Below the pieces are notes generated by a model that was given only the letters and a program-made list of their open reading frames with translations, searched no databases and was not told the DNA's origin. Positions 1-8,835 of a stretch of DNA of 64,000 bases are shown piece after piece. The translations under genes were made by a program, and so were the position numbers. This DNA comes from Mycobacterium sp. GA-1285 (GTDB taxonomy: Bacteria; Actinomycetota; Actinomycetes; Mycobacteriales; Mycobacteriaceae): the NCBI RefSeq assembly GCF_001499905.1, contig NZ_LQIS01000054.1:62001-126000 (forward strand), in the 5' to 3' direction. Every line of letters starts with the position of its first letter. The stretch's first letter is position 1.

Positions 1-644
1 TCGGCGCGGCGCTGGTGCGTGTGGGCCTCGCCGAGGGCGGAGACGGTGCCCGGGTGTGGGCGCACGGCAACCTGGAGGCGGCGCGCGCGACCGCGGCCTC
101 GCTCGGGCTGACCGTGGTCCGCGAACTCCTCCAGATGCGGCGTCCGCTGACCGGCCTGCCGCCGACGCCGACGCCCGACGGTGTCCGCATCACCACCTAT
201 TCCGGTCCGGCAGACGATGCCGCGCTGCTGCGCGTCAACAACGCGGCCTTCGTCTGGCATCCCGAGCAGGGTGGATGGACCGAGGACGACATCGCCGAGC
301 GTCGCGGCGAATCGTGGTTCGACCCGGACGGGTTGTTCCTGGCCGTCGACGAGGACACCGGGGATGTGCTCGGATTCCACTGGACGAAAATCCACGGCGC
401 CGATCTGGGCGAGGTCTATGTCGTCGGCGTCGACCCGGCGGCCCAGGGTCGTGGTCTGGGTGGCGTGCTGACGCTGACCGGGCTGCATCACCTCGCCGAG
501 CGACTGTCGGCGAGCCCGAATCCCGTCGTGATGCTGTACGTGGAGGGCGATAACTCGGCGGCGGTGAGCACCTACCGGAAGCTGGGGTTCGAGGTGTTCG
601 CCGTCGACACTGCGTACGCGCGCGGTCCCGGCCCCGACCTGTGA
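1..644 (+). CDS. mshD: Mycothiol synthase (mycothiol acetyltransferase), C-terminal part
   Basis: This is the 3' part of a GNAT acetyltransferase gene; the frame is open to the left edge, so the true start lies outside the window. MshD acetylates Cys-GlcN-Ins with acetyl-CoA, the last step of mycothiol synthesis. The visible protein has the GNAT acetyl-CoA loop region (VVGVDPAAQGRGLGGVL) and a C-terminal NSAAVSTYRKLGFEV segment typical of the family. The gene stands directly before the phosphate operon, as in M. tuberculosis (Rv0819 next to phoT). About 210 C-terminal residues are seen of the roughly 300 usual for MshD. Confidence 0.93.
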   Translation, partial: GAALVRVGLAEGGDGARVWAHGNLEAARATAASLGLTVVRELLQMRRPLTGLPPTPTPDGVRITTYSGPADDAALLRVNNAAFVWHPEQGGWTEDDIAERRGESWFDPDGLFLAVDEDTGDVLGFHWTKIHGADLGEVYVVGVDPAAQGRGLGGVLTLTGLHHLAERLSASPNPVVMLYVEGDNSAAVSTYRKLGFEVFAVDTAYARGPGPDL

Positions 645-656
645 GGTCGCCGACCT

Positions 657-674
657 GTTCACCGTCCGTTCACC
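657..674 (+). promoter_or_regulatory. PHO-box-like direct repeat upstream of pstS
   Basis: Two perfect heptamers GTTCACC, 11 bp apart, read GTTCACC-GTCC-GTTCACC. This is the arrangement bound by PhoB/PhoP-family response regulators; the mycobacterial member would be RegX3. The site starts 13 bp after mshD and ends 74 bp before the pstS start codon. A possible -10 (TACGTT, 706-711) would put the repeat around -45 to -60. Binding by RegX3 is inference. Confidence 0.65.
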
Positions 675-748
675 GTCCATGTGCGGTCCGTCCACCACGG
701 CCGCATACGTTGCCGGAGAGTGCGAAGTCGGCGACGAAAGTGGGATAA

Positions 749-1885
749 GTGAAGCGCATCAGCATCGGTAAGACCCTGGGTACGACCGCCTCCGCAGCGG
801 CTGTGCTCGCCCTGACGCTGGCCGGGTGCGGCAGCGACAACAACACCGGCACGGGAACCGACGGCACCGGCACTGGTTCGTCGGCCAGCGGCGAGAACTG
901 TGACGGCAAGGCGACCATCAACGCCGAGGGCTCTACCGCGCAGCAGAACGCTATCGGGCTGTTCAATCAGGTGTGGGGTCAGAAGTGTCAGGGCAAGAAC
1001 CTGTCCTACAACCCGACCGGATCGGGCGCGGGCCGCCAGCAGTTCATCGCCGGCAACGTCGACTTCGCCGGGTCGGACTCCCCGCTGTCCGAGGAGCAGG
1101 TCCCGCAGGCCGCCCAGCGCTGCGGTGGCAATCCCGCCTGGCACCTTCCGTTGGTGTTCGGTCCCGTCGCGATGGCCTACAACCTGGAGGGTGTCGACGG
1201 CCTCGTGCTCAACGCCGACGTGCTGGCGCGCATCTTCCAGGGCCAGGTCGCCAAGTGGAACGATCCGGCCATCGCGGCGCTGAACGCGGGCAAGAACCTG
1301 CCGGATCAGAACATCACGCCGGTCTACCGATCGGACTCCTCGGGCACCACCGACAACTTCCAGAAGTATCTGGCTGCCGCGGCGCCGCAGACCTGGACCA
1401 AGGGCGACGGCTCCGAGTTTCAGGGCGGCGCGGGCGAGGGTGCGCAGAAGTCCGCCGGTGTCGCCCAGGCGGTGCAGGCCACGTCGGGCGCCATCGGCTA
1501 CGTCGAGAAGGGCTTCGCCGACCAGGCCGGCATCGCGTACGCGCAGATCGACAACGGTAGCGGTGCAGTCGCGCTGACCGACGAGTCGGCGGGCAAGGCG
1601 ATCGACGCGGCTCAGTTCGCGAGCGAGGGCCAGGATCTGGTGCTCGACCTGCAATCGCTGTACGCGAGCAAGGAGCAGGGCGCGTACCCGCTCGTGCTGG
1701 CCACCTACGAGATCGTGTGCTCCAACGGTTACGACAAGCCGACGGCCGATGCGGTCAAGTCGTTCCTGCACCACGCGGCCAACGATGGTCAGCAGGGGCT
1801 TTCGGCCGCCGGATACGTCCCGCTGCCGGACCGATTCAAGCAGCGGCTGCTGGGCTCGATCGACGCCATCTCGTCGCCTGCCTAG
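749..1885 (+). CDS. pstS: Phosphate ABC transporter substrate-binding lipoprotein PstS
   Basis: Periplasmic-type phosphate-binding lipoprotein of the high-affinity Pst importer. The N terminus is a lipoprotein signal with lipobox LAGC (Cys27), followed by a Gly/Thr/Ser-rich linker. The phosphate-binding motifs are present: NAEGSTAQQNA near residue 55, NPTGSGAGRQQF, and SDSSGTTDNF near 190. The length of 378 aa is normal. A GTG start at 749 is used because it directly precedes the basic signal peptide (MKRISIGK). It is first in pstSCAB, 48 bp before pstC, and lies behind a PHO-box-like repeat, which fits phosphate-starvation induction. Confidence 0.96.
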   Translation: MKRISIGKTLGTTASAAAVLALTLAGCGSDNNTGTGTDGTGTGSSASGENCDGKATINAEGSTAQQNAIGLFNQVWGQKCQGKNLSYNPTGSGAGRQQFIAGNVDFAGSDSPLSEEQVPQAAQRCGGNPAWHLPLVFGPVAMAYNLEGVDGLVLNADVLARIFQGQVAKWNDPAIAALNAGKNLPDQNITPVYRSDSSGTTDNFQKYLAAAAPQTWTKGDGSEFQGGAGEGAQKSAGVAQAVQATSGAIGYVEKGFADQAGIAYAQIDNGSGAVALTDESAGKAIDAAQFASEGQDLVLDLQSLYASKEQGAYPLVLATYEIVCSNGYDKPTADAVKSFLHHAANDGQQGLSAAGYVPLPDRFKQRLLGSIDAISSPA

Positions 1886-1933
1886 TTCTGCTGGCGAAAC
1901 GGGATCGCTGCGGCGAGGATGGACGCGTAACCG

Positions 1934-2983
1934 ATGACCGACAGGGTCCAAGTGACAGAACCGAATCCAGCGGAGGCCGGGTCGGGCGCGGCGATGGCCG
2001 TGCCCCGCCCGGAGCCGGAACCCATGTCGACAGACCCGGGCCGGAGCTCGAAGGTCCGACCCGGGGACCGCATTTTCCGCTGGTTGTCGGAAGGTTCGGG
2101 CATCTTCATCGTTGCCCTGATCGCGGCCATCGGCTTCTTTCTGGTGTGGCGGGCAATCCCGGCATTGGCGCGCAACGAGGCGAACTTCTTCCTCTACGGC
2201 GGCACCTGGGTCACCACCGACACCTCGGCGATGCGGTTCGGCATCCTCGACCTTCTGCAGGTAACGGTGTTCGTCTCGGTGTTCGCCCTGATCCTGGCGA
2301 TGCCCGTGGCGTTGGGGATCGCGATCTTCTTGACGCAGTACGCGCCGCGCCGGGTCGCCGGACCGCTGGCGTACATGGTCGACCTGCTGGCCGCGGTGCC
2401 GTCGATCATCTACGGCGTCTGGGGGCTGTACGTGCTCGCTCCCGTGCTCAAGCCGTTCGCGGTGTGGCTCAACGAGAACCTCTCCTGGCTGTTTCTGTTC
2501 CAGAGCGGCAACGCATCGGTGGCCGGTGGTGGCACCATCTTCACCGCGGGGATCGTGCTCGCGGTGATGATCCTGCCCATCATCACCGCGGTGACTCGTG
2601 AGGTCTTCGTGCAGACGCCGAAGGGCCACATCGAAGCGGCACTCGCGCTGGGCGCCACCCGCTGGGAGGTGGTGCGCACCACCGTCTTGCCGTTCGGCAT
2701 GTCGGGCTATATCAGCGGTGCGATGCTCGGCCTGGGCCGTGCGCTCGGTGAGACGGTCGCCCTGCTGATCATCCTGCGCGGCACACAAGCGGCGTTCGGC
2801 TGGTCGCTGTTCGACGCCGGCTACACCTTCGCGAGCCTCATCGCCTCTGCCGCTTCGGAATTCAACGACCAATACAAGGCCGGCGCCTATATCGCCGCGG
2901 GCCTGGTGCTGTTCATCCTGACGTTCGTGGTGAACTCGCTGGCGCGCGCCGCGGTCGCTGGAAAGGACAGGTCCGCATCATGA
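1934..2983 (+). CDS. pstC: Phosphate ABC transporter permease PstC
   Basis: Inner-membrane permease that pairs with PstA in the Pst phosphate importer. The protein has a polar N-terminal region of about 50 residues, then six hydrophobic segments, with the binding-protein-dependent transport signature around EAALALGATRWEVVRTTVLP, the loop that contacts the ATPase. The 349-aa length fits actinobacterial PstC. The stop overlaps the pstA start in an ATGA arrangement, so translation is probably coupled. Confidence 0.96.
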   Translation: MTDRVQVTEPNPAEAGSGAAMAVPRPEPEPMSTDPGRSSKVRPGDRIFRWLSEGSGIFIVALIAAIGFFLVWRAIPALARNEANFFLYGGTWVTTDTSAMRFGILDLLQVTVFVSVFALILAMPVALGIAIFLTQYAPRRVAGPLAYMVDLLAAVPSIIYGVWGLYVLAPVLKPFAVWLNENLSWLFLFQSGNASVAGGGTIFTAGIVLAVMILPIITAVTREVFVQTPKGHIEAALALGATRWEVVRTTVLPFGMSGYISGAMLGLGRALGETVALLIILRGTQAAFGWSLFDAGYTFASLIASAASEFNDQYKAGAYIAAGLVLFILTFVVNSLARAAVAGKDRSAS

Positions 2984-3894
2984 CCGCAACGCTGGACCAA
3001 CCGGTGAAGGCGCCGACCTTCCACAGCGTGAGCATGAGGCGGAAGTTGACCGACAAGTTCGCCACGGTCCTGGTGACCCTCTCGGTCCTCGTCGCGGTCG
3101 TCCCGCTGGTGTGGGTGCTGGTCACGGTGGTGGTCAAGGGCTTCGGCGTGGTGACCTCCCAGACGTGGTGGTTCAACTCGCAGTCCGGGATGACCGCCTT
3201 CACCGCGGGCGGCGGCGCCTACCACGCGATCGTCGGCACGCTGTTGCAGGGCCTGGTGTGTGCGTTGATCTCGATTCCGATCGGTGTCTTCGTCGGGATC
3301 TACCTCGTCGAGTACGGCGGCGGAACCAGGATGGGAAAGGTGACCACCTTCATGGTCGACATTCTCACCGGCGTCCCCTCGATCGTCGCCGCACTGTTCA
3401 TCTATGCGCTGTGGGTCGCCACGCTGGGCTTCGAGCGGTCGGGCTTCGCGGTGTCGCTGGCGTTGGTGCTGTTGATGATTCCCGTCATCGTGCGCTCGAC
3501 CGAGGAGATGCTGCGGATCGTTCCGATGGATCTTCGCGAGGCCAGTTACGCACTCGGCGTTCCGAAGTGGCGAACCATCGTGTCCATCGTGATCCCGACC
3601 GCCCTGTCGGGCATCGTCACGGGCATCCTGCTGGCATTGGCCCGCGTGATGGGTGAGACGGCTCCGCTGCTGATCCTCGTCGGATACGCCCAGGCGATCA
3701 ACTTCGACATGTTCAGCGGGTTCATGGGCTCACTGCCCGGCATGATGTACGACCAGGTGTCGGCTGGCGCGGGCGCCAATCCTGTTCCGACCGACCGGCT
3801 TTGGGGCGCGGCGTTCACGCTCATCGTGCTGATCGCGGTGCTCAACGTCGGCGCCCGCTTCGTCGCCAAATTCTTTTCGCCCAAGAAGGTTTAG
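2980..3894 (+). CDS. pstA: Phosphate ABC transporter permease PstA
   Basis: Second membrane subunit of the Pst importer. It has six predicted membrane segments and the EAA-type cytoplasmic loop (EASYALGVPKWRTIVSIVIP). The 304-aa length is usual. It starts inside the pstC stop codon (ATGA) and is followed 9 bp later by pstB, so the four genes form one operon. Confidence 0.96.
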   Translation: MTATLDQPVKAPTFHSVSMRRKLTDKFATVLVTLSVLVAVVPLVWVLVTVVVKGFGVVTSQTWWFNSQSGMTAFTAGGGAYHAIVGTLLQGLVCALISIPIGVFVGIYLVEYGGGTRMGKVTTFMVDILTGVPSIVAALFIYALWVATLGFERSGFAVSLALVLLMIPVIVRSTEEMLRIVPMDLREASYALGVPKWRTIVSIVIPTALSGIVTGILLALARVMGETAPLLILVGYAQAINFDMFSGFMGSLPGMMYDQVSAGAGANPVPTDRLWGAAFTLIVLIAVLNVGARFVAKFFSPKKV

Positions 3895-3903
3895 GAGTCT
3901 TCC

Positions 3904-4680
3904 ATGGCCAAGCGCTTCGACCTCAAAGACGTCAACATCTACTACGGCACCTTCCACGCAGTCGCCGATGTGTCCCTGTCGGTGCCGCCGCGCAGCGTCA
4001 CGGCGTTCATCGGTCCCTCTGGCTGCGGTAAATCGACGGTGCTGCGCACGCTGAACCGCATGCACGAAGTGATCCCCGGCGCTTACGTCACAGGCTCGGT
4101 GCTGCTCGACGGTGAAGACATCTACGGTGCGGGAGTGGATCCGGTCGGCGTACGCAAGACGATCGGCATGGTGTTCCAACGGCCGAATCCGTTCCCCACC
4201 ATGTCAATCCGTGACAACGTCGTCGCCGGGCTCAAGTTGCAGGGTGTGCGGAACAAGAAGGCGCTCGACGAGGTGGCCGAGCGGTCGTTGCGGGGCGCCA
4301 ACCTCTGGACCGAGGTCAAGGACCGGCTCGACAAGCCCGGCGGCGGGCTTTCGGGCGGTCAGCAGCAGCGGCTGTGCATCGCCCGTGCGATCGCCGTGGA
4401 ACCCGACGTGCTGCTGATGGATGAGCCGTGCTCGGCACTCGATCCCATCTCGACGCTGGCGATCGAGGATCTGATCGCCGACCTCAAGCAGGAGTTCACG
4501 ATCGTCATCGTCACGCACAACATGCAACAGGCCGCGCGGGTCAGTGATCAGACGGCGTTCTTCAACCTGGAAGCCACAGGAAAGCCCGGGCGCCTCATCG
4601 AGATCGACGACACCGAGAAGATCTTCTCCAACCCGACGCAGAAGGCAACCGAGGACTACATCTCTGGCCGCTTCGGCTGA
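3904..4680 (+). CDS. pstB: Phosphate ABC transporter ATP-binding protein PstB (PhoT)
   Basis: ATPase subunit of the Pst importer, corresponding by position to PhoT (Rv0820) of M. tuberculosis. Walker A GPSGCGKST is at residues 37-45, the ABC signature LSGGQ at 149-153 and Walker B LMDEP at 171-175; FQRPNPFP after the Q-loop is PstB-specific. It is preceded by a good Shine-Dalgarno (aggag). It ends 19 bp from the convergent phoU gene, whose product controls Pst activity and signalling. Confidence 0.97.
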   Translation: MAKRFDLKDVNIYYGTFHAVADVSLSVPPRSVTAFIGPSGCGKSTVLRTLNRMHEVIPGAYVTGSVLLDGEDIYGAGVDPVGVRKTIGMVFQRPNPFPTMSIRDNVVAGLKLQGVRNKKALDEVAERSLRGANLWTEVKDRLDKPGGGLSGGQQQRLCIARAIAVEPDVLLMDEPCSALDPISTLAIEDLIADLKQEFTIVIVTHNMQQAARVSDQTAFFNLEATGKPGRLIEIDDTEKIFSNPTQKATEDYISGRFG

Positions 4681-4693
4681 TCCGCCATGACCA

Positions 4694-4714
4694 CCCGCGT
4701 CAGCGTGGCGCGGG
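4694..4714. terminator. Hairpin between pstB and phoU ends (candidate bidirectional terminator)
   Basis: CCCGCG and CGCGGG (4694-4699 and 4709-4714) form a 6-bp GC stem with a 9-nt loop exactly at the convergent 3' ends of pstB and phoU. It has no U-tract, as is common in mycobacteria. Its position is the main support; it overlaps the phoU stop. Confidence 0.4.
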
Positions 4715-5368
4715 GATCTCCTCTTCGGTGGGATGCTTGCCGGTGACCTGGAAGATCACCCGCCGGGCGACCTCGACGGCATGGTCGGCGAACCGCTCGT
4801 AGAAGCGGCCCAGCAGGGTCACGTCCACCGCGGCGGCCACGCCGTGCTTCCACTCCCGGTCCATCAAGACCGTGAACAGATGCCGGTGCAGGTCGTCCAT
4901 CGCGTCGTCTTCTTCGCCGATGCGGGCCGCCTTCTCCGGATCGCGGGTCACCAGCACCTCTTGCGCGCTGTTGCCCAATTCAACTGCGAGACGGCCCATC
5001 TCGGCGAAGTAGCCGTTCACCTCCTCGGGTAGCGCGTGCTGGGGATGGCGGCGCCGTGCGATTTTGGCGACATGGAGCGCGAGCGCACCCATGCGGTCCA
5101 CGTCGGCGACGATCTGGATCGAGCTCACGATTGCGCGAAGGTCACCGGCCACCGGTGCCTGCAGCGCGAGCAGTACGAACGCCGCCTCCTCGGCCCGTGC
5201 GCTCATCGCGGCGATCTGCTCGTGGTCGGTGATGACCTGTTCGGCCAGCACGAGATCGGCTTGCAGCAGGGCTTGGGTTGCGCGCTCCATCGCCGCCCCG
5301 GCCAACCCGCACATCTCGCCGAGTTGGGTGGTCAGGGCTTCCAACTGCTCGTGATACGCAGTACGCAT
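4700..5368 (-). CDS. phoU: Phosphate transport regulator PhoU (PhoY2-like)
   Basis: All-helical PhoU protein of 222 aa with two three-helix repeats; it links the Pst transporter to the sensor kinase (SenX3 in mycobacteria) and prevents Pho activation when phosphate is plentiful. The family signature MRTAYHEQLEALTTQLGEM at the N terminus and repeated E/D-x-x-x-D metal-binding motifs are visible. By position it matches PhoY2 (Rv0821c). TAGGGT ends 6 nt before the ATG, so the message is probably leaderless. A PHO-box-like repeat lies 46-63 bp upstream of the start. Confidence 0.95.
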   Translation of the reverse strand: MRTAYHEQLEALTTQLGEMCGLAGAAMERATQALLQADLVLAEQVITDHEQIAAMSARAEEAAFVLLALQAPVAGDLRAIVSSIQIVADVDRMGALALHVAKIARRRHPQHALPEEVNGYFAEMGRLAVELGNSAQEVLVTRDPEKAARIGEEDDAMDDLHRHLFTVLMDREWKHGVAAAVDVTLLGRFYERFADHAVEVARRVIFQVTGKHPTEEEIPAPR

Positions 5369-5413
5369 GTCTCCACCCTACGGGCATCACCGGCGAAACG
5401 GCATGAAGCGAGC

Positions 5414-5431
5414 CGTGAACGGAAGGTGAAC
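5414..5431 (-). promoter_or_regulatory. PHO-box-like direct repeat upstream of phoU
   Basis: On the minus strand it reads GTTCACC-TTCC-GTTCACG: two heptamers 11 bp apart with one mismatch, like the repeat before pstS. It lies 46-63 bp upstream of the phoU start, which appears also to be the transcription start, so it occupies the usual activator position for a PhoB-type regulator. Confidence 0.6.
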
Positions 5432-5462
5432 CCCACCTGCTGAAACGCTGTGACCGGCGCGG

Positions 5463-7490
5463 TTACTCGCAGCTGGTGTCGGCCGCGTTCGTGACCGCGA
5501 GGTCCTCGGGGAGTTGCGTCGGGGTGCTGTTGGATCCGCGCACGACGTGCACCTGAACCGGAGACCCGCTCGGTGACGGTGGGTTCACGGTGTGGAAGTC
5601 GCTACCCAGCACCACCCGCACCGTGTCACCCATCCCCGAAGTTCGCTCGACCTTGGCATTGGCGAAGGAGGACGCCACCGTCGCCGCCGCCTCTTCGTTG
5701 CCGGGCGAGAAGAACACCGTCGTCTCGTCCAGCGGACCCGGGTAATCGTCGGGGGAGGTGACGTTGAAACCGTGTGTCTGCAGTTCGCCGGCCGCGGTAG
5801 CCGCGAGACCGTTCTGCCCGGTGGAGTTGGATACCTGGACCGTGATGTCCGCCGGATCGGTGGTGATCGCGTCCACCAGCTCACCCGACGGTGCGGAGTC
5901 GTGGGTCGGCGGGGCCGACTCCGGCTGGGCGCTGGTCGACGACTCGGGCGTGCCGGGCACCGGGGTGTTGTCGGCGTTCTTCTCCTCAGGCAGCGGATCG
6001 TCGTTGATGATCGCGTCGAAGATCGCGCGGGTGTCCTCATCGCGCAGATGCTCGTTGCCGTACTCGTCCATGTAACCGGTCGTCGGGACGGTCAGGAACG
6101 TGATCCGGCCCGCCGCGATGCCCTGGATCGACTGGCCAAGCGTGACGAGGTCTTTGGTGTCCATGTTGTCGACGTAGCTGTCGTTGATGAACATGTTGAC
6201 CACGTTGTTGAGCTTCGACAGCGAGAAGAAGACCTCTTTGGAGATCATCGAGCGCATCAGCGACGACAGAAACAGTTGCTGACGTTTGATCCGCCCGTAA
6301 TCGCCGTTGGTCTCGGTGGTGACCTGGCGGGCCCGCACGTACTGAAGTGCCGTGTGCCCGTCGACGAGCTGCCGGCCCGCGTGGGGGAGCACCGTTCCGA
6401 GTTCGTAGTCCTCGAGCGGTGTGGTGCTACACACCTCGACTCCGCCGAGAGCATCCACCATCTTGGAAAAACCCGCGAAATCCACTGCCATGAAACGGCT
6501 TATCGACAGGCCGGACATTTTCTGGATGACCTTGACCAGACACTTGGGGCCTCCGACGGCGTACGCCGAGTTCAGCTTGTACTCGGTGTAGACCTCCTCG
6601 GCCCCGTACATCGGCGACTCGGGGTCGGTGATCGGACCGTAGCTGCCGGTCTGGGGATTCCACGGCTCGCACTTCATCGGCTCGATCGCCAGATCCCGCG
6701 GGAACGACACTGCCACAACACGTTCCCGGTTCGCTGGGATGTTCACCAGCATCACGGTGTCCGAGCGCGCACCCGCGGCGTCCTCGGTGGTCCCCGCGCC
6801 CATGCCACTGTTCTCGCCGATCCGGCTGTCGACGCCGACGATCAGGAAGTTCTCGTCACCGAATTGCGCGTTGGGGTCGAGGATGTCGCGGGAGTCGGGA
6901 TCCAGCGCGGAGATCCTGTTCAGCATGTTGTTCTTCGCCGACTGCCACTGCCAGGCCCCACCGGTCAGCGTGAGTGCGAACACGGCGATCAGCGCGGCAA
7001 GCGCGCGCCCGGCGATGAGCGACCGGCGCCGACGGCGGCGGGGCTTCGACGGCTTGCGTGCGGTGGCAGTGTGCGCGGCGGGGACCCGGCTGGGCCTGCG
7101 AATCAGCGCCAGGTTGGGCAGTTCGGCATCGGCGCGGACGACCGGCAGGATCTCGGTGTCGCAGTCGTTGTCCTCGCTGTCGGTGGGCTGCGCCGGTGGC
7201 GTTGGCGGCTCGGGAGGCTCCGGTACGCGGCGACGTCGGCGGCGCAGTTCCGGCGGCACCGCGTCGTCACCAGACAGTTTGGCGATGAGGTCGGCGACGG
7301 TCACGCCGTCGGTGTGGTTACCGGTGGACTCGGTCTCGGCAGCTTCGGCCGACGGGTCCTGCCGACGCGGAATGTTCGCCCGCTCCCAAGGCGCGGCGCC
7401 CGGCGCCGGCCGTTGACTCCGGGTCAGCCAGCGGTTGTCCCCATCGGTGGGGTCGGGAGGGCCAGGAGTGGCGTTATCGCCGTCACTCAT
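5463..7490 (-). CDS. LytR-CpsA-Psr (LCP) family cell wall ligase with LytR_C domain
   Basis: Membrane-anchored LCP protein; the family joins polymers such as arabinogalactan to peptidoglycan. The order is a Pro/Arg-rich cytoplasmic region (residues 1-155), one membrane segment (about 160-180), the LCP domain (about 215-380, with FLIVGVDSR, ARSDTVMLV and VSFPRDLAIE containing the conserved Arg/Asp residues), a Pro/Ser-rich linker, and a C-terminal LytR_C domain (VQVSNSTGQNGLAATAAGEL onward). The 675-aa length is typical for the Rv0822c-type paralog, whose position it shares. It is transcribed away from phoU. Confidence 0.92.
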   Translation of the reverse strand: MSDGDNATPGPPDPTDGDNRWLTRSQRPAPGAAPWERANIPRRQDPSAEAAETESTGNHTDGVTVADLIAKLSGDDAVPPELRRRRRRVPEPPEPPTPPAQPTDSEDNDCDTEILPVVRADAELPNLALIRRPSRVPAAHTATARKPSKPRRRRRRSLIAGRALAALIAVFALTLTGGAWQWQSAKNNMLNRISALDPDSRDILDPNAQFGDENFLIVGVDSRIGENSGMGAGTTEDAAGARSDTVMLVNIPANRERVVAVSFPRDLAIEPMKCEPWNPQTGSYGPITDPESPMYGAEEVYTEYKLNSAYAVGGPKCLVKVIQKMSGLSISRFMAVDFAGFSKMVDALGGVEVCSTTPLEDYELGTVLPHAGRQLVDGHTALQYVRARQVTTETNGDYGRIKRQQLFLSSLMRSMISKEVFFSLSKLNNVVNMFINDSYVDNMDTKDLVTLGQSIQGIAAGRITFLTVPTTGYMDEYGNEHLRDEDTRAIFDAIINDDPLPEEKNADNTPVPGTPESSTSAQPESAPPTHDSAPSGELVDAITTDPADITVQVSNSTGQNGLAATAAGELQTHGFNVTSPDDYPGPLDETTVFFSPGNEEAAATVASSFANAKVERTSGMGDTVRVVLGSDFHTVNPPSPSGSPVQVHVVRGSNSTPTQLPEDLAVTNAADTSCE

Positions 7491-7631
7491 GTCCTACCGC
7501 CTCCGACTCTCGACACGTGGCGAACAGGGTGCTGCGCGCCATTGCCACAGCACCTGGGTGACTCCGCGACGGGAGCGCATTGCGAACGAGACTCATATCG
7601 TACTGAGACATCCTGAGAGATGTGATGTCAG

Positions 7632-7655
7632 AGTCGTCTCAGGACGGAGACGACT
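7632..7655 (-). terminator. Perfect 9-bp stem-loop after dusB (candidate terminator)
   Basis: AGTCGTCTC (7632-7640) and GAGACGACT (7647-7655) form a perfect 9-bp stem with a 6-nt loop, 19-43 nt past the dusB stop on the minus strand. It could end the desA1-dusB transcript. It also lies upstream of the LCP gene, so a role as an operator is not excluded. Confidence 0.45.
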
Positions 7656-7674
7656 GGGAGACGCCGGCAGACGG

Positions 7675-8835
7675 CTAACCCCCGGAGTGCATGACTTCGG
7701 CACCGGCGGGCACCGTGCAGTCGTCGGGATCGGCCAACCAGCCCTCCGGAAGGGCGACCGCGGCAGCGGAGCCTTGACGCCCGCGTGGACCGGTCGCGGC
7801 CTCAGGGAAGGGCACGTCGGGATCGAGTCTGCCGAGCAGTTCCTCGAGCTCGGCAAGGGATTTGACCAGCGCCAACGCCCGTCGCAGGTCGGCGCCGGCG
7901 GGGAATCCGTGCAGGTACCAGGCGACATGCTTGCGGATGTCGCGCATGCCCTTGTCCTCGCCGAAATGGGCCGCCAGCAGTTCGCCGTGGCGCAGGATGA
8001 TCGACGCCACCTCGCCGAGTGTGGGCGGTGTGGGCGCGGGACGCCCGGTGAACGCCGCCGACAGTTCAGCGAACAACCAAGGCCTGCCGAGACAGCCCCG
8101 GCCGATCACCACGCCGTCGCATCCGGTGGCTGACATCATCGCCAGCGCGTCGGCAGCTTCGAAGATGTCGCCGTTACCCAGCACGGGAACGCCCGTGACG
8201 TGGTCTTTGAGCGCCGCGATCTGGTCCCAATCGGCCGTGCCGGAGTAACGCTGAGCCGCCGTCCTGGCGTGCAGGGCGACCGCTGCGGCGCCCTCCTCGG
8301 CGGCGATCCTGCCGGCGTCCAGATGGGTACGGTGCGCATCGTCGATCCCGATCCGGAACTTCACCGTCACGGGGACGTCGGTGCCTTCGGTCGCGCGCAC
8401 CGCCGCGGCGACGATCTGTCCGAACAACCTGCGCTTGTACGGCAGGGCTGCACCTCCACCGCGCCGTGTGACCTTGGGTACCGGGCAGCCGAAGTTCATG
8501 TCGATGTGGTCGGCCAGCCCTTCGTCGACGATCGTCTTCGCTGCGGCGTAGGTGTTCTGAGGGTCGACCGAGTACAGCTGCAGCGAGCGCGGGGTCTCAT
8601 CGGGAGCGAACGTCACCATGTGCATAGTCCCCGGATGCCGCTCGACGAGGGCTCGCGCGGTGACCATCTCGCATACGTACAGGCCGCTGACCGTGCCCGC
8701 TCTGGCCAGCTCGAGTTCGCGGCACAGCGTGCGGAAGGCGACGTTGGTCACACCGGCCATCGGTGCCAGTACGACCGGGCTGCGGAGCCGTATCGGGCCG
8801 ATCAGCAGTTCTGGCTTGTCGACCAGGACCGTCAT
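7675..8835 (-). CDS. dusB: tRNA-dihydrouridine synthase (DusB type)
   Basis: FMN-dependent enzyme that reduces specific uridines of tRNA to dihydrouridine. It has the N-terminal flavin-binding LAPMAGVTN (residues 23-31) and the catalytic cysteine in MNFGCPVPKV (Cys117), then the TIM-barrel residues VTVKFRIG and NGDIF. The 386-aa length is usual. The gene starts within the end of desA1 (4-nt overlap), so it is the second gene of a desA1-dusB operon, as in Rv0824c-Rv0823c. Confidence 0.94.
   Translation of the reverse strand: MTVLVDKPELLIGPIRLRSPVVLAPMAGVTNVAFRTLCRELELARAGTVSGLYVCEMVTARALVERHPGTMHMVTFAPDETPRSLQLYSVDPQNTYAAAKTIVDEGLADHIDMNFGCPVPKVTRRGGGAALPYKRRLFGQIVAAAVRATEGTDVPVTVKFRIGIDDAHRTHLDAGRIAAEEGAAAVALHARTAAQRYSGTADWDQIAALKDHVTGVPVLGNGDIFEAADALAMMSATGCDGVVIGRGCLGRPWLFAELSAAFTGRPAPTPPTLGEVASIILRHGELLAAHFGEDKGMRDIRKHVAWYLHGFPAGADLRRALALVKSLAELEELLGRLDPDVPFPEAATGPRGRQGSAAAVALPEGWLADPDDCTVPAGAEVMHSGG

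Noticed and set aside
659..2872. Long 737-aa open frame antisense to pstS and pstC
   Set aside because: Arg/His/Asp-rich shadow caused by high GC at third codon positions; the opposite strand has clear PstS and PstC.
5592..7616. 674-aa open frame antisense to the LCP gene
   Set aside because: Composition typical of a reverse-strand shadow, with no domain; the LCP protein on the other strand is certain.
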